A DNA stretch of 11,682 nt from JAVBNC01 sp031551765 (lineage in GTDB: Bacteria > Desulfobacterota > Desulfovibrionia > Desulfovibrionales > Desulfovibrionaceae). Position numbers and translations under genes: made by a program. Position 1 is the stretch's first letter. Every line of letters starts with the position of its first letter. The stretch lies in the NCBI GenBank assembly GCA_031551765.1, contig JAVBNC010000090.1, positions 1-11,682 of the forward strand. The letters are read 5' to 3'. The notes beneath the pieces were generated by a model, which saw only the letters and a program-made list of their open reading frames with translations, was not told the DNA's origin and searched no databases. Positions 1 to 6,304 of this stretch are shown in pieces.

Positions 1-42
1 GGGAAGGAGAAAACTTTTTTGCAAAAAAGTTTTCTCCTTCCC
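1..42 (-). terminator. Perfect 20-bp hairpin, probable terminator stem of trmH
   Basis: Positions 1-20 and 23-42 are exact reverse complements around the dinucleotide GC, so the whole block is a 42-base palindrome. It begins seven bases beyond the trmH stop codon on the minus strand. The upper part of the stem is A6/T6, typical of intrinsic terminators. The tail that would show a U-tract on the minus strand lies outside the window, and a bidirectional terminator is equally possible. Confidence 0.7.
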
Positions 43-48
43 CCGGCT

Positions 49-654
49 CTATTTCTTCAGCCACGCGGCCGCGCGGGCTTCCAGTTCTTCAGAGGGGTAG
101 CTCGGGGTATCATAGCGTCCGGCAAGGGCGCGCTGGCGGGAGGCTTCCGCAAGCAACAGGGCGGCGGCCACGGAGACGTTGAAGCTCTGGATCATGCCGT
201 ACATGGGGATGTAGATTTCGCCGTCGGCCAGGTCCGCCAATTCCTGATCCACGCCGCTGTGCTCGTTGCCCATGACAATAGCCGTCGGCAGCGTGAGGTC
301 GTAGTCCGTGAGGGGCCTGGCCCTTTCGGAACAGCTGGTGGCGTAGATGCGCATGCCCTGGCCGCGCAGGGCCTGCACCAGCTCTTCCGCGCTTTTGTGG
401 CGCACGGATTCCACCCACTTGCGTGCCGAGGCCGAACTCTTCTCGCCCAGCACGGGAAAGGCGGTGCGGGTGTAGTAAAGATGGACGCGGGCCACACCGA
501 ACGCGTCGCAGCTGCGGTAAATGGCGGAGACGTTGTGCGGGTCGTGGATATTGGCCAGCACCAGGGTCAGATCGTTCTGGCGCAGGGACAGGACGCGCCG
601 TATTTTCGCCTCCCGCTCGGGGGTCCGCTGCCGGGGTGCCGTGTTTTTGCTCAT
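49..654 (-). CDS. trmH: TrmH-type tRNA (guanosine-2'-O)-methyltransferase (SpoU family)
   Basis: This predicted cytoplasmic SpoU/TrmH methyltransferase of 201 residues transfers a methyl group from S-adenosylmethionine to a ribose 2'-OH, most likely of a tRNA guanosine (Gm18 in E. coli TrmH). All three knotted-fold motifs are visible: PHNVSAIYR at 39-47 (with the catalytic Arg), GNEHSGV at 129-135, and IPMYGMIQSFNVSVA at 149-163. The motifs and the stretch RQNDLT near residue 25 resemble E. coli TrmH from memory, but the C-terminal tail after residue 185 is shorter than the E. coli protein's. The start at 654 was chosen because it precedes the conserved region; the frame stays open to 864 but that extension is very basic and shows no family similarity. 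No strong Shine-Dalgarno precedes 654, so the exact start is uncertain. It is divergent from the transporter gene. A different SpoU substrate cannot be excluded. Confidence 0.85.
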   Translation of the reverse strand: MSKNTAPRQRTPEREAKIRRVLSLRQNDLTLVLANIHDPHNVSAIYRSCDAFGVARVHLYYTRTAFPVLGEKSSASARKWVESVRHKSAEELVQALRGQGMRIYATSCSERARPLTDYDLTLPTAIVMGNEHSGVDQELADLADGEIYIPMYGMIQSFNVSVAAALLLAEASRQRALAGRYDTPSYPSEELEARAAAWLKK

Positions 655-705
655 GCTGTGCGCCCAGTGAAAAATTCGTTTGCGGGAAACACCATAAAAA
701 CGGGA

Positions 706-723
706 CGGAAACGCCCGTTTCCG
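706..723. promoter_or_regulatory. Palindrome in the trmH/transporter divergent region
   Basis: CGGAAACG (706-713) and CGTTTCCG (716-723) form a perfect 8-bp inverted repeat around two bases. It lies in the 215-base spacer between the divergent trmH and transporter genes, 52 bases upstream of the trmH start. It could be an operator for a dimeric regulator or a leader hairpin. Nothing in the window identifies a cognate regulator. Confidence 0.35.
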
Positions 724-779
724 GGATCGTTTTCTCTTTGCGGCAAGCCGCCGCGCGAAGGGCGGCCGTCTGCTTCGCC

Positions 780-806
780 TTGTTAAACGGGAAAAAATGC
801 TATACA
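780..806 (+). promoter_or_regulatory. Candidate sigma-70 promoter of the transporter-amidase unit
   Basis: TTGTTA at 780-785 resembles a -35 box and TATACA at 801-806 a -10 box. The -10 is preceded by TG one base upstream (798-799), the extended -10 pattern. The spacer is 15 bases, shorter than ideal, which the extended -10 could compensate. It would give a leader of roughly 55 bases before the transporter start at 870. Confidence 0.4.
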
Positions 807-869
807 AGGAATGCTTTACAGGCGCAATCCCGTTTTTCCCTACCCATTTTCGCCAGGAGGCCAATGCAC

Positions 870-2282
870 ATGACCCCCATCCGCACCTTGGGCAGTTTCT
901 GTCTTCTGCTCCTTGTGTTCACGTTCCTGCCCGAGACTGCCCACGCGGCGCACCTGGACGGTTCGAAACTGGGGGTCATCTGGGTTGTTCCCTTTGTGTG
1001 CATGCTGCTTTCCATCGCCATTTGCCCGCTGGCCGTGCCCTCTTTCTGGCACCACCACTTCGGCAAGGTGGCCGCGGGCTGGGGCCTGGCCTTTCTGCTG
1101 CCCTTTGCCGTGGCCTTCGGGTTTTCCACGGCGCTGTATGAATTTCTGCACGCCATGCTCTCGGAATACCTGCCGTTCATTATTCTGCTTTTCGCCCTGT
1201 TCACCGTGGCCGGTGGCATATGCCTGAAAGGCTCCCTGGTAGGCACGCCCATGGTCAACAGCGTCCTTTTGCTGGTGGGCACGGTGCTGGCCAGCTGGAT
1301 GGGCACCACGGGCGCGGCCATGCTGCTTATCCGCCCGCTGCTGCGCGCCAACGCGCACCGCCGCTACCAGATGCATTCGGTCATCTTCTTTATCTTCCTG
1401 GTGGCTAACGTTGGCGGTTCCCTTACCCCCCTGGGCGACCCGCCCCTGTTCCTGGGCTTTTTGAAGGGCGTGCCCTTTTTCTGGACCCTGACCCACCTGT
1501 TTGTGCCCATGGTCTTTGTGGCCGTGATTCTGCTGGCCGTGTATTTCGCCCTGGACACGGTGCTGTACGCCAAAGAAGGCAAGCCCCGCCCCAAGGATGA
1601 AAGCGGCGAAAAGCTGGCCCTGGAAGGCACCGTCAACTTCATTCTGCTGGCGGGCGTCGTGGGCGCGGTGCTTTTGAGCGGCATGTGGAAATCCGAGGCG
1701 GGCTTCAGCGTCTACGGCGTGGAAGTGCTTTTGCCGAACATCACGCGCGACATCCTGCTGCTGGTCATCGCTTTCATTTCCCTGCGCGTCACGGCCAAGG
1801 AAACCCGGGTCCTGAACGACTTCAACTGGGAGCCCATCCTGGAAGTGGCCAAGCTCTTTTTCGGCATCTTCATCAGCATGATCCCGGCCATCGCCATTTT
1901 GCGCGCCGGGGACAAGGGCGCGCTGGCGGCGGTCATCAACATGGTCAGCCAGAACGGGCAGCCGGTGAACTCCATGTACTTCTGGCTTACCGGCGCGCTT
2001 TCCAGCTTTCTGGACAACGCCCCCACCTACCTGGTGTTTTTCAACACAGCGGGCGGCGATTGGCAGCAACTCACCGGCGCCATGGCCCCGACCCTTACGG
2101 CCATTTCCGCGGGGGCGGTGTTCATGGGCGCCAACACATACATAGGCAACGCGCCCAACTTCATGGTGCGCTCCATAGCGGAAAACCAGGGCGTGCGCAT
2201 GCCCAGCTTTTTCGGCTACATGGCCTGGTCCGGCGGCATCCTGGTGCCCACATTCATTCTGGTGACCTTCTGTTTTTTCTGA
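870..2282 (+). CDS. Secondary transporter, putative Na+:H+ antiporter / citrate-type ion transporter family
   Basis: This 470-residue integral inner-membrane protein has about ten or more hydrophobic segments. An apparent signal-like N-terminus ends in ETAHA-A near residue 26. Diagnostic stretches of the ion-transporter superfamily are present: GTTGAAMLLIRPLL (145-158), NVGGSLTPLGDPPLFLGF (180-197), SSFLDNAPTYLVF (378-390) and GANTYIGNAPNFMV (420-433). The two half-sites (TPLGDPP and LDNAP/GNAPN) match the re-entrant regions of NhaD- and CitMHS-like proteins. The start at 870 is preferred: AGGAGG at 855-860 lies nine bases upstream, whereas the in-frame ATG at 864 would leave only three. The hydrolase gene follows 86 bases later on the same strand. 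Whether it moves Na+/H+ or an organic anion cannot be read from the sequence; linkage to an amidase makes a carboxylate or ureide substrate plausible (inference). Confidence 0.85.
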   Translation: MTPIRTLGSFCLLLLVFTFLPETAHAAHLDGSKLGVIWVVPFVCMLLSIAICPLAVPSFWHHHFGKVAAGWGLAFLLPFAVAFGFSTALYEFLHAMLSEYLPFIILLFALFTVAGGICLKGSLVGTPMVNSVLLLVGTVLASWMGTTGAAMLLIRPLLRANAHRRYQMHSVIFFIFLVANVGGSLTPLGDPPLFLGFLKGVPFFWTLTHLFVPMVFVAVILLAVYFALDTVLYAKEGKPRPKDESGEKLALEGTVNFILLAGVVGAVLLSGMWKSEAGFSVYGVEVLLPNITRDILLLVIAFISLRVTAKETRVLNDFNWEPILEVAKLFFGIFISMIPAIAILRAGDKGALAAVINMVSQNGQPVNSMYFWLTGALSSFLDNAPTYLVFFNTAGGDWQQLTGAMAPTLTAISAGAVFMGANTYIGNAPNFMVRSIAENQGVRMPSFFGYMAWSGGILVPTFILVTFCFF

Positions 2283-2307
2283 TGTAAACTTCGGAATCAG
2301 GCATTTC

Positions 2308-2346
2308 CGCCCCCCGCCGTGGAAGACGCCTTCCCGGCGGGGGGCG
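2308..2346 (+). promoter_or_regulatory. Strong intercistronic hairpin between transporter and amidase genes
   Basis: A 12-bp perfect GC stem (2308-2319 with 2335-2346) is continued, after an unpaired T at 2320, by a 5-bp stem (2321-2325 with 2330-2334) closed by a 4-base loop. No T-run follows on either strand, so it is not a standard intrinsic terminator. It ends ten bases before the Shine-Dalgarno of the amidase gene. It could stabilise the upstream mRNA, lower downstream expression, or mark a processing site. Confidence 0.6.
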
Positions 2347-2368
2347 AACCACTTTAAGGAGCATAAAT

Positions 2369-3595
2369 ATGGACAGAGAATGGGTCATGGGTGTGCTGGA
2401 GCACCTTTCCACCATCGGCAGGACGGAACAGGGCGGCTCCAACCGCCTGGCGTTCACGGAACCGGACCATGAAGCCAGAACCTATTTCAAGGGCCTGATG
2501 AACCAAGCAGGCCTCAGCGTGCGCGAAGACCCCTTCGGCAACATCATCGGACGGCTGGAAGGCTCCGACCCCAAAGCCCTGGCCGTGGGCACGGGCTCGC
2601 ACATCGACACCGTCCCCAACGGCGGGCATTACGACGGCATGGTGGGCAGCGTCGCTTCCCTGGCCGCCGTCATGCGCCTGAAAGAACGCGGTCCCCTGCG
2701 CCATCCCCTGGAGCTGATTATTTTCCAGATGGAGGAATCCAGCCGTTTTTCCCTGTCCACCTTCGGCAGCAAGGTCATGGTGGGTTCCGCCAAGCTGGAC
2801 CTGGCCGCCAAAGCCAAGGACAAGGGCGGCGTCACCTTGCCGGAAGCCATGGCCGCCCAGGGCTATGATTTCGCCAAGTTGCCGGAGGCCGTGCGCAAAA
2901 AGGGCGAGCTGGCCTGTTTCCTGGAAATGCACATCGAACAAAGCCCCACCTTGGAGCAGAAAGACCTGCCCGTGGGCATTGTGACGGCCATTGCCGCGCC
3001 CATCCGCGCCCATATCGTGGTGGAAGGCAAGGCCAGCCATTCCGGCGGCACGGCCATGAACAACCGCCTGGACGCGCTGGTGGCGGCTTCCGAACTGGTG
3101 CTGGCCGTGCGCACCGTGGCCAACCGCTTCGCGCGCAAGGAAATAGTGGGCACCGTCGGCAACCTGGCGGTGCACCCCGGCGCCATGAACGTGGTGCCCG
3201 GCAAGGTGGAACTGTGGCTGGACCTGCGCGGCACCAACCGCGCCGTCATGGACGAAGCCTACGAGGCCGTCAAAACGGCGGCGCAGGGCATAGCCGCCGC
3301 CCACGGAACGCCCGTCACCTTCAACCTGCTGGGCGCGGACAACCCCGTGACCATGACCCCGTCCATTATCGAGCTGATGGAAAACGTGAGCCGGGACCTG
3401 AACATTCCGGCCATGCGCATTGTCAGCGGGGCCGGGCACGACACCATGAACATGGCGGAAATCACGGACACGGGCATGATTTTCATCCGCAACCGGGACG
3501 GGCTTTCCCACCACCATGACGAGTACGCCGCCCCCGAGGACGTCATGGCCGGGCTGGATCTGCTGACGGAGACTTTGTACCGCCTGGCAAAATAG
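2369..3595 (+). CDS. M20-family Zn-dependent amidohydrolase (N-carbamoyl-amino acid hydrolase / allantoate amidohydrolase type)
   Basis: This cytoplasmic metallo-amidase of 408 residues is the usual family length. The family cleaves carbamoyl or ureide C-N bonds, for example in N-carbamoyl-L-amino acids, allantoate or beta-ureidopropionate. The bimetal ligands can be traced: H78 in GSHIDTVPNGGHYDG (76-90), D89, the Glu pair E122/E123 in QMEESSRF, H188 in EMHIEQSP, and a His in HHHDEY (381-386). The dimerisation domain contains GKASHSGGTAMNNRLDA (220-236), and SGAGHDTMNMA (353-363) is the substrate-pocket loop. The start is firm: AAGGAG at 2356-2361 lies seven bases upstream of the ATG. The stop TAG is shared with the first bases of repeat copy A. 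Exact substrate is not decidable; allantoate amidohydrolase and carbamoylase share these motifs. It is probably co-transcribed with the transporter. Confidence 0.88.
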   Translation: MDREWVMGVLEHLSTIGRTEQGGSNRLAFTEPDHEARTYFKGLMNQAGLSVREDPFGNIIGRLEGSDPKALAVGTGSHIDTVPNGGHYDGMVGSVASLAAVMRLKERGPLRHPLELIIFQMEESSRFSLSTFGSKVMVGSAKLDLAAKAKDKGGVTLPEAMAAQGYDFAKLPEAVRKKGELACFLEMHIEQSPTLEQKDLPVGIVTAIAAPIRAHIVVEGKASHSGGTAMNNRLDALVAASELVLAVRTVANRFARKEIVGTVGNLAVHPGAMNVVPGKVELWLDLRGTNRAVMDEAYEAVKTAAQGIAAAHGTPVTFNLLGADNPVTMTPSIIELMENVSRDLNIPAMRIVSGAGHDTMNMAEITDTGMIFIRNRDGLSHHHDEYAAPEDVMAGLDLLTETLYRLAK

Positions 3596-3774
3596 AGCAT
3601 TTTACACTTGAAATGCTCGCAAGGGTTTGTCCTCAAATCCTTGCCGCCAAATAGGCGTAGGCGGGTTTGATGCGGCACATCCTGTGCCGCCCCCTTCGGG
3701 GGCGCTGCGCTCCGTGCGCTTCGCATCCTGCCTCGCGACAGCCCGCCGTTAAGCTACTATTTGAAGCGAAAACG
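3592..3774 (+). repeat. Dispersed hairpin-rich intergenic repeat, copy A
   Basis: It opens with ATAGAGCATTTT on the stop codon of the amidase gene and ends near AAGCGAAA (3764-3771). Hairpins in order: 3595-3602 with 3611-3618; 3619-3629 with 3634-3644 (11 pairs, one G-T wobble); a long-range stem GGCGGG (3660-3665) with CCCGCC (3742-3747). Enclosed in the last are GCGGCACA (3672-3679) with its complement (3683-3690), and a CCCCC/GGGGG hairpin (3690-3702). Compared with copy B (6305-6441, minus strand) it shares ATAGAGCATTTT, GGCGTAGGCGGG, CCCGCCGTTAAGC and AAGCGAAA in the same order, but carries about 75 extra bases between the two GC blocks. No protein of its own is apparent. It probably forms the 3' untranslated region before the terminator at 3807. 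Confidence 0.75.
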
Positions 3775-3806
3775 GCCCGATAGACAACGCTATCTCCCTG
3801 GTATCA

Positions 3807-3837
3807 AGCCGCTTCCGGCGAGGAAGCGGCTTTTTTT
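3807..3837 (+). terminator. Rho-independent terminator of the transporter-amidase unit
   Basis: A 10-bp stem (3807-3816 with 3822-3831) with a GGCGA loop runs straight into seven T residues (3831-3837). This is a canonical intrinsic terminator for plus-strand transcripts. It lies about 210 bases after the amidase stop, so repeat copy A would be transcribed as its 3' untranslated region. A short hairpin at 3779-3794 (GATAG/CTATC) precedes it. Confidence 0.88.
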
Positions 3838-3848
3838 CGCCTGACCTC

Positions 3849-3876
3849 TTGCCAAGCCATCTCGCGAACCTATTTT
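3849..3876 (+). promoter_or_regulatory. Candidate promoter of the 35-residue protein gene
   Basis: TTGCCA (3849-3854) matches the -35 consensus at five of six positions and TATTTT (3871-3876) the -10 at four of six, with a 16-base spacer. It sits just after the strong terminator and would start transcription about 33 bases upstream of the small gene at 3917, so this gene seems to be its own transcription unit. Confidence 0.5.
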
Positions 3877-3916
3877 CTGGGTACAAAAGGATTACAGGAC
3901 AACCGGAGGAAAGGCC

Positions 3917-4024
3917 ATGTTACAATTCAGCACGTTCTTCGTCACGGTCGCGGCCGTTCTTACGGCAAGCCTGTCGTTGCAACTGGTTGCGCGCAAACCC
4001 GTGAAAGTTCCGACCAAGACATAG
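3917..4024 (+). CDS. Small single-helix membrane protein, 35 residues
   Basis: Translation gives MLQFSTFFVTVAAVLTASLS followed by LQLVARKPVKVPTKT. Residues about 3-24 form a hydrophobic stretch long enough for one membrane helix. The tail from Arg26 is basic, with one Arg and three Lys, so an N-out/C-in orientation is expected from the positive-inside rule. A near-ideal Shine-Dalgarno (GGAGG, 3905-3909) lies seven bases before the ATG. A promoter-like pair (3849-3876) precedes it and a terminator-like hairpin (4069-4098) follows, so the unit looks complete and independent. I recognise no family and assign no function. Possibilities are a regulator or stabiliser of a membrane complex, or a toxin-like hydrophobic peptide; nothing in the sequence favours one. 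A non-coding alternative is less likely given the ribosome site and intact frame. Confidence 0.6.
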   Translation: MLQFSTFFVTVAAVLTASLSLQLVARKPVKVPTKT

Positions 4025-4068
4025 CTGGCAAACCGTCCGGTCGCGCGGCCGGAGCGGAGTACATACAG

Positions 4069-4098
4069 AAGGGGTGCTTAGGCGCCCTTTCCCTTTTT
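4069..4098 (+). terminator. Terminator-like hairpin after the small protein gene
   Basis: Nine base pairs, including two G-T wobbles, form between 4069-4077 and 4082-4090 around a 4-base loop. They are followed by CCC and five T residues (4094-4098). It is weaker than the terminator at 3807. An earlier hairpin (4036-4053, 8 pairs with one wobble) lies between the stop codon and this element. Confidence 0.55.
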
Positions 4099-4124
4099 GG
4101 AGAAAAATCCGGGCCTGTTGAAAC

Positions 4125-4178
4125 GCGTAACGGCGAGTTGTGCCCGCCGTTACGCATGGCGCCGCAAAAACGCGGCGC
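4125..4178 (-). terminator. Tandem hairpins at the 3' end of gatB
   Basis: Two stems lie just beyond the gatB stop on the minus strand. The first (4159-4165 with 4172-4178) has 7 bp and a 6-base loop. The second (4125-4135 with 4145-4155) has 11 perfect bp around a 9-base loop. Neither has a real T-run, so termination efficiency is uncertain. The arm at 4143-4152 (CCCGCCGTTA) is identical to a core block of repeat copies A and B, suggesting a remnant or relative of that family. Confidence 0.45.
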
Positions 4179-4193
4179 TGTTCATTGCACGTT

Positions 4194-5624
4194 CTACCCC
4201 AGATGCTTTTTCAGCAGTTGGTTGACCAGGGCGGGGTTGGCCTTGCCCTTGGTTTTGCGCATGATCTGGCCCACAAAGAATGAGAGCAGCTTGGTTTTCC
4301 CGGCCTTGTATTCCGCCGCTTCCGTGGGGTTTTCCGCCACGGCTTCGGCCACGGCCTTTTCCAGCTCGCCGCTGTCGGAAACCTGGGCCAGGCCGCGCTC
4401 GCGCACCATTTGCTCCGGCGAGCCGCCCTTTTCAAACAGTTCCCCGAACAGATCTTGGGCGATTTTGACGCTGATAAGGCCCTCATCGATGATGCGCGCC
4501 AGCTCCGCCATGCCTTCCGGGCTGATGCCCGCGTCCGCCAGGCTCTTGCCGGAAGCGTTCAGCTCCCGCAGCAGCTCGCCCTGCATCAGGTTGGCGATAC
4601 GCTTGGCGTTTTTGTATTGGGCCAAAGCGGCCTCAAAAAAGTCGGCCAGGTCCTTTTCCGCCGTCAGCAGGTCCGCGTCCTGAACGGAAAGGCCGTGCTC
4701 GGCCATGAAGCGGGCGTGCCGGGCCGCGGGCAGTTCCGGCAGCTCGCCCCGCCAGCGCGCCAAATCTTCTTTATTCACGATGACCGGCGGCAAGTCCGGG
4801 TTGGGGAAGTAGCGGTAGTCGTGCGCCTCTTCCTTGCTGCGCATGCCCAGGGTCACGTTTTTCACGCTGTCGTAGAGGCGGGTTTCCTGAAACAGGGCTT
4901 CGCCTTCGGCCAAGCAGTCCTTCTGCCGTCCGATCTCGTACTCGATGGCCCGCTGTACGTTGCGGAAGGAGTTGAGGTTCTTGATCTCCACCCTGGTGCC
5001 GAATTTCTCGCTCCCCTGGGGCCGTATGGAGACGTTGGCGTCGCAACGCAGGCTGCCCTCTTCCATGTTGCCGTCGCAAATGCCCAGGTAGAGCAGAATG
5101 GAACGCAGGCCGCGCAGATAGGCCACGGCTTCTTCAGCGCTGCGCAGGTCCGGCTCGCTCACGATTTCAATAAGCGGGGTGCCCGCGCGGTTCAGGTCCA
5201 CAAAGCTGACGTTGCTGCCGCTGGAATGGATGTTCTTGCCCGCGTCGTCTTCCATGTGGATGCGGGTGACGCCGATGCGCTTGTTCTTGCCGTTCACGCG
5301 GATATCCAGGTGCCCGTGCTCGCAAATGGGCGGGTCCAACTGGGAAGTCTGGAACCCGGCGGGCAGGTCGGGATAAAAATAGCTTTTGCGCGAGAACACA
5401 GAATATTCGTTCACCGTGCAGCCGATGGCCATGCCCATTCTGGCGGCGTATTCCACGGCCTTCTTGTTGGTGACGGGCAGCGCGCCGGGCATGCCGGAGC
5501 AGATTTCGCAAACGTTTTCGTTGGGTTCGGACCCGAACTTGTTGGCGCAGGAACAGAACATCTTGGATTCCGTGGAAAGCTGCGCGTGCACCTCAAGGCC
5601 GATAACGGCTTCATAGGAAGGCAT
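4194..5624 (-). CDS. gatB: Aspartyl/glutamyl-tRNA(Asn/Gln) amidotransferase subunit B
   Basis: GatB is the kinase/tRNA-binding subunit of the GatCAB complex. That complex converts Glu-tRNA(Gln) and/or Asp-tRNA(Asn) to the amidated forms using ATP and ammonia from GatA. The 476-residue length is typical. The N-terminal signature VIGLEVHAQLSTESKMFC starts at residue 7. The zinc-type cysteines are C24, C26, C39 and C42, followed by SGMPGALPVTN. The stretch SYFYPDLPAGFQTSQ (81-95) and the acidic site HMEDDAGK (123-130) are conserved catalytic-domain segments. The helical GatB/YqeY tRNA-binding domain fills about 325-475 and ends LVNQLLKKHLG. The start is set by AAAGGA (5637-5632 on the minus strand), seven bases upstream and overlapping the TAA of the DUF4254 gene, so translation is probably coupled. 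gatA and gatC are not in the window. Confidence 0.97.
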   Translation of the reverse strand: MPSYEAVIGLEVHAQLSTESKMFCSCANKFGSEPNENVCEICSGMPGALPVTNKKAVEYAARMGMAIGCTVNEYSVFSRKSYFYPDLPAGFQTSQLDPPICEHGHLDIRVNGKNKRIGVTRIHMEDDAGKNIHSSGSNVSFVDLNRAGTPLIEIVSEPDLRSAEEAVAYLRGLRSILLYLGICDGNMEEGSLRCDANVSIRPQGSEKFGTRVEIKNLNSFRNVQRAIEYEIGRQKDCLAEGEALFQETRLYDSVKNVTLGMRSKEEAHDYRYFPNPDLPPVIVNKEDLARWRGELPELPAARHARFMAEHGLSVQDADLLTAEKDLADFFEAALAQYKNAKRIANLMQGELLRELNASGKSLADAGISPEGMAELARIIDEGLISVKIAQDLFGELFEKGGSPEQMVRERGLAQVSDSGELEKAVAEAVAENPTEAAEYKAGKTKLLSFFVGQIMRKTKGKANPALVNQLLKKHLG

Positions 5625-5635
5625 GGGAGTATCCT

Positions 5636-6292
5636 TTACTTGGTGACCGGGCTTCCGGCGTAGAGTTCCGGGTTGAGGGCCGGGTCGTTGTACATCTTGA
5701 ACTGGTAGTATGCTTTGGGTTGCTTGGTCCCGGCCGCGAATTCCGCCGCCAGGTCCAGCACGGCGCGGATCAGGTCTTCGCGCTGTTCCCGCAGCGTGGC
5801 CAGCTTGGCGGCGCAGGAAGTCTTGTGCCCTTCATCCGCGTCGTCCCGGCGGGTCTGCTCTTCCATATGGTACAATTTAAGGGCCAGAATGGACAAGCGG
5901 TCCACGGCCATGCCCAGGGATTCCGTGTTGTGCCGGGGCCGCTGCCCCGCGGCCAGAGCGGGCGCGGCCAGCATGCGCACCAGGCATTCGTCCACTTTTT
6001 CCATGAAGTCGTTGCGGCGCTGGTTGTAGCCGTCTATACGGCGCTTGCAGTCCGCTATCACGGCATCGTCCACGTCCCGGCGGCGGGCCGTGTCTTCCAC
6101 GTGCCAGAGGCGGTAGTTCATCAAGTGCTGGCAGCGCGAAAGCGCGCGCAGCAAATCCGGCGCGAAAGGCCCCGCCGGGCGGGGCGTTTCCTCTTCCAGG
6201 CCCGGCTCTTTCCTGTGCCAGGCGGCCACGGCGTCCGACTGGGCGGCAAAGCATTCCAGAAGCAGAGCTTCCAATTCCTGTAGCTGATTCAT
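5636..6292 (-). CDS. DUF4254 domain protein
   Basis: This 218-residue, mostly helical, soluble protein has no signal peptide or membrane segment. Recognisable DUF4254 stretches are NYRLWHVEDTAR (59-70), RIDGYNQRRNDFMEKVDE (85-102), NTESLGMAVDRLSILALKLY (122-141, continuing HMEEQ) and the C-terminal KMYNDPALNPELY (199-211). The family has no established biochemical role that I know of; members occur in Gram-negative genomes, some near envelope-polysaccharide genes, which does not fit this context. The start at 6292 is supported by AAGGA five bases upstream (6302-6298 on the minus strand), immediately after the right end of repeat copy B. The stop overlaps the ribosome site of gatB, 11 bases separating the two reading frames. 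The conserved charged residues (E66, D67, D131, R132, E144, E145) suggest a binding or catalytic pocket, but this is inference. Confidence 0.8.
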   Translation of the reverse strand: MNQLQELEALLLECFAAQSDAVAAWHRKEPGLEEETPRPAGPFAPDLLRALSRCQHLMNYRLWHVEDTARRRDVDDAVIADCKRRIDGYNQRRNDFMEKVDECLVRMLAAPALAAGQRPRHNTESLGMAVDRLSILALKLYHMEEQTRRDDADEGHKTSCAAKLATLREQREDLIRAVLDLAAEFAAGTKQPKAYYQFKMYNDPALNPELYAGSPVTK

Positions 6293-6304
6293 GAAGTTCC
6301 TTCA

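Noticed and set aside
655..864. 70-residue N-terminal extension of trmH
   Set aside because: The segment is very rich in Arg/Lys, lacks family similarity and would overlap the control region of the divergent transporter gene.
423..869. N-terminal extension of the transporter frame
   Set aside because: It overlaps trmH, and AGGAGG followed at nine bases by ATG with a signal-like N-terminus clearly marks the start at 870.
840..2069. 409-residue minus-strand frame
   Set aside because: It is the antisense of the transporter gene, with biased His/Gln/Gly composition and no recognisable motif.
2354..3517. 387-residue minus-strand frame
   Set aside because: It is antisense to the M20 amidase gene, which has clear metal-ligand motifs and a good ribosome site.
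3640..3830. A tRNA or other stable RNA gene before the terminator at 3807
   Set aside because: No cloverleaf, no T-loop GTTCRA pattern and no CCA-type end could be found; the block is explained by repeat copy A.
4410..5663. 417-residue plus-strand frame
   Set aside because: It is antisense to gatB and has no family motifs.
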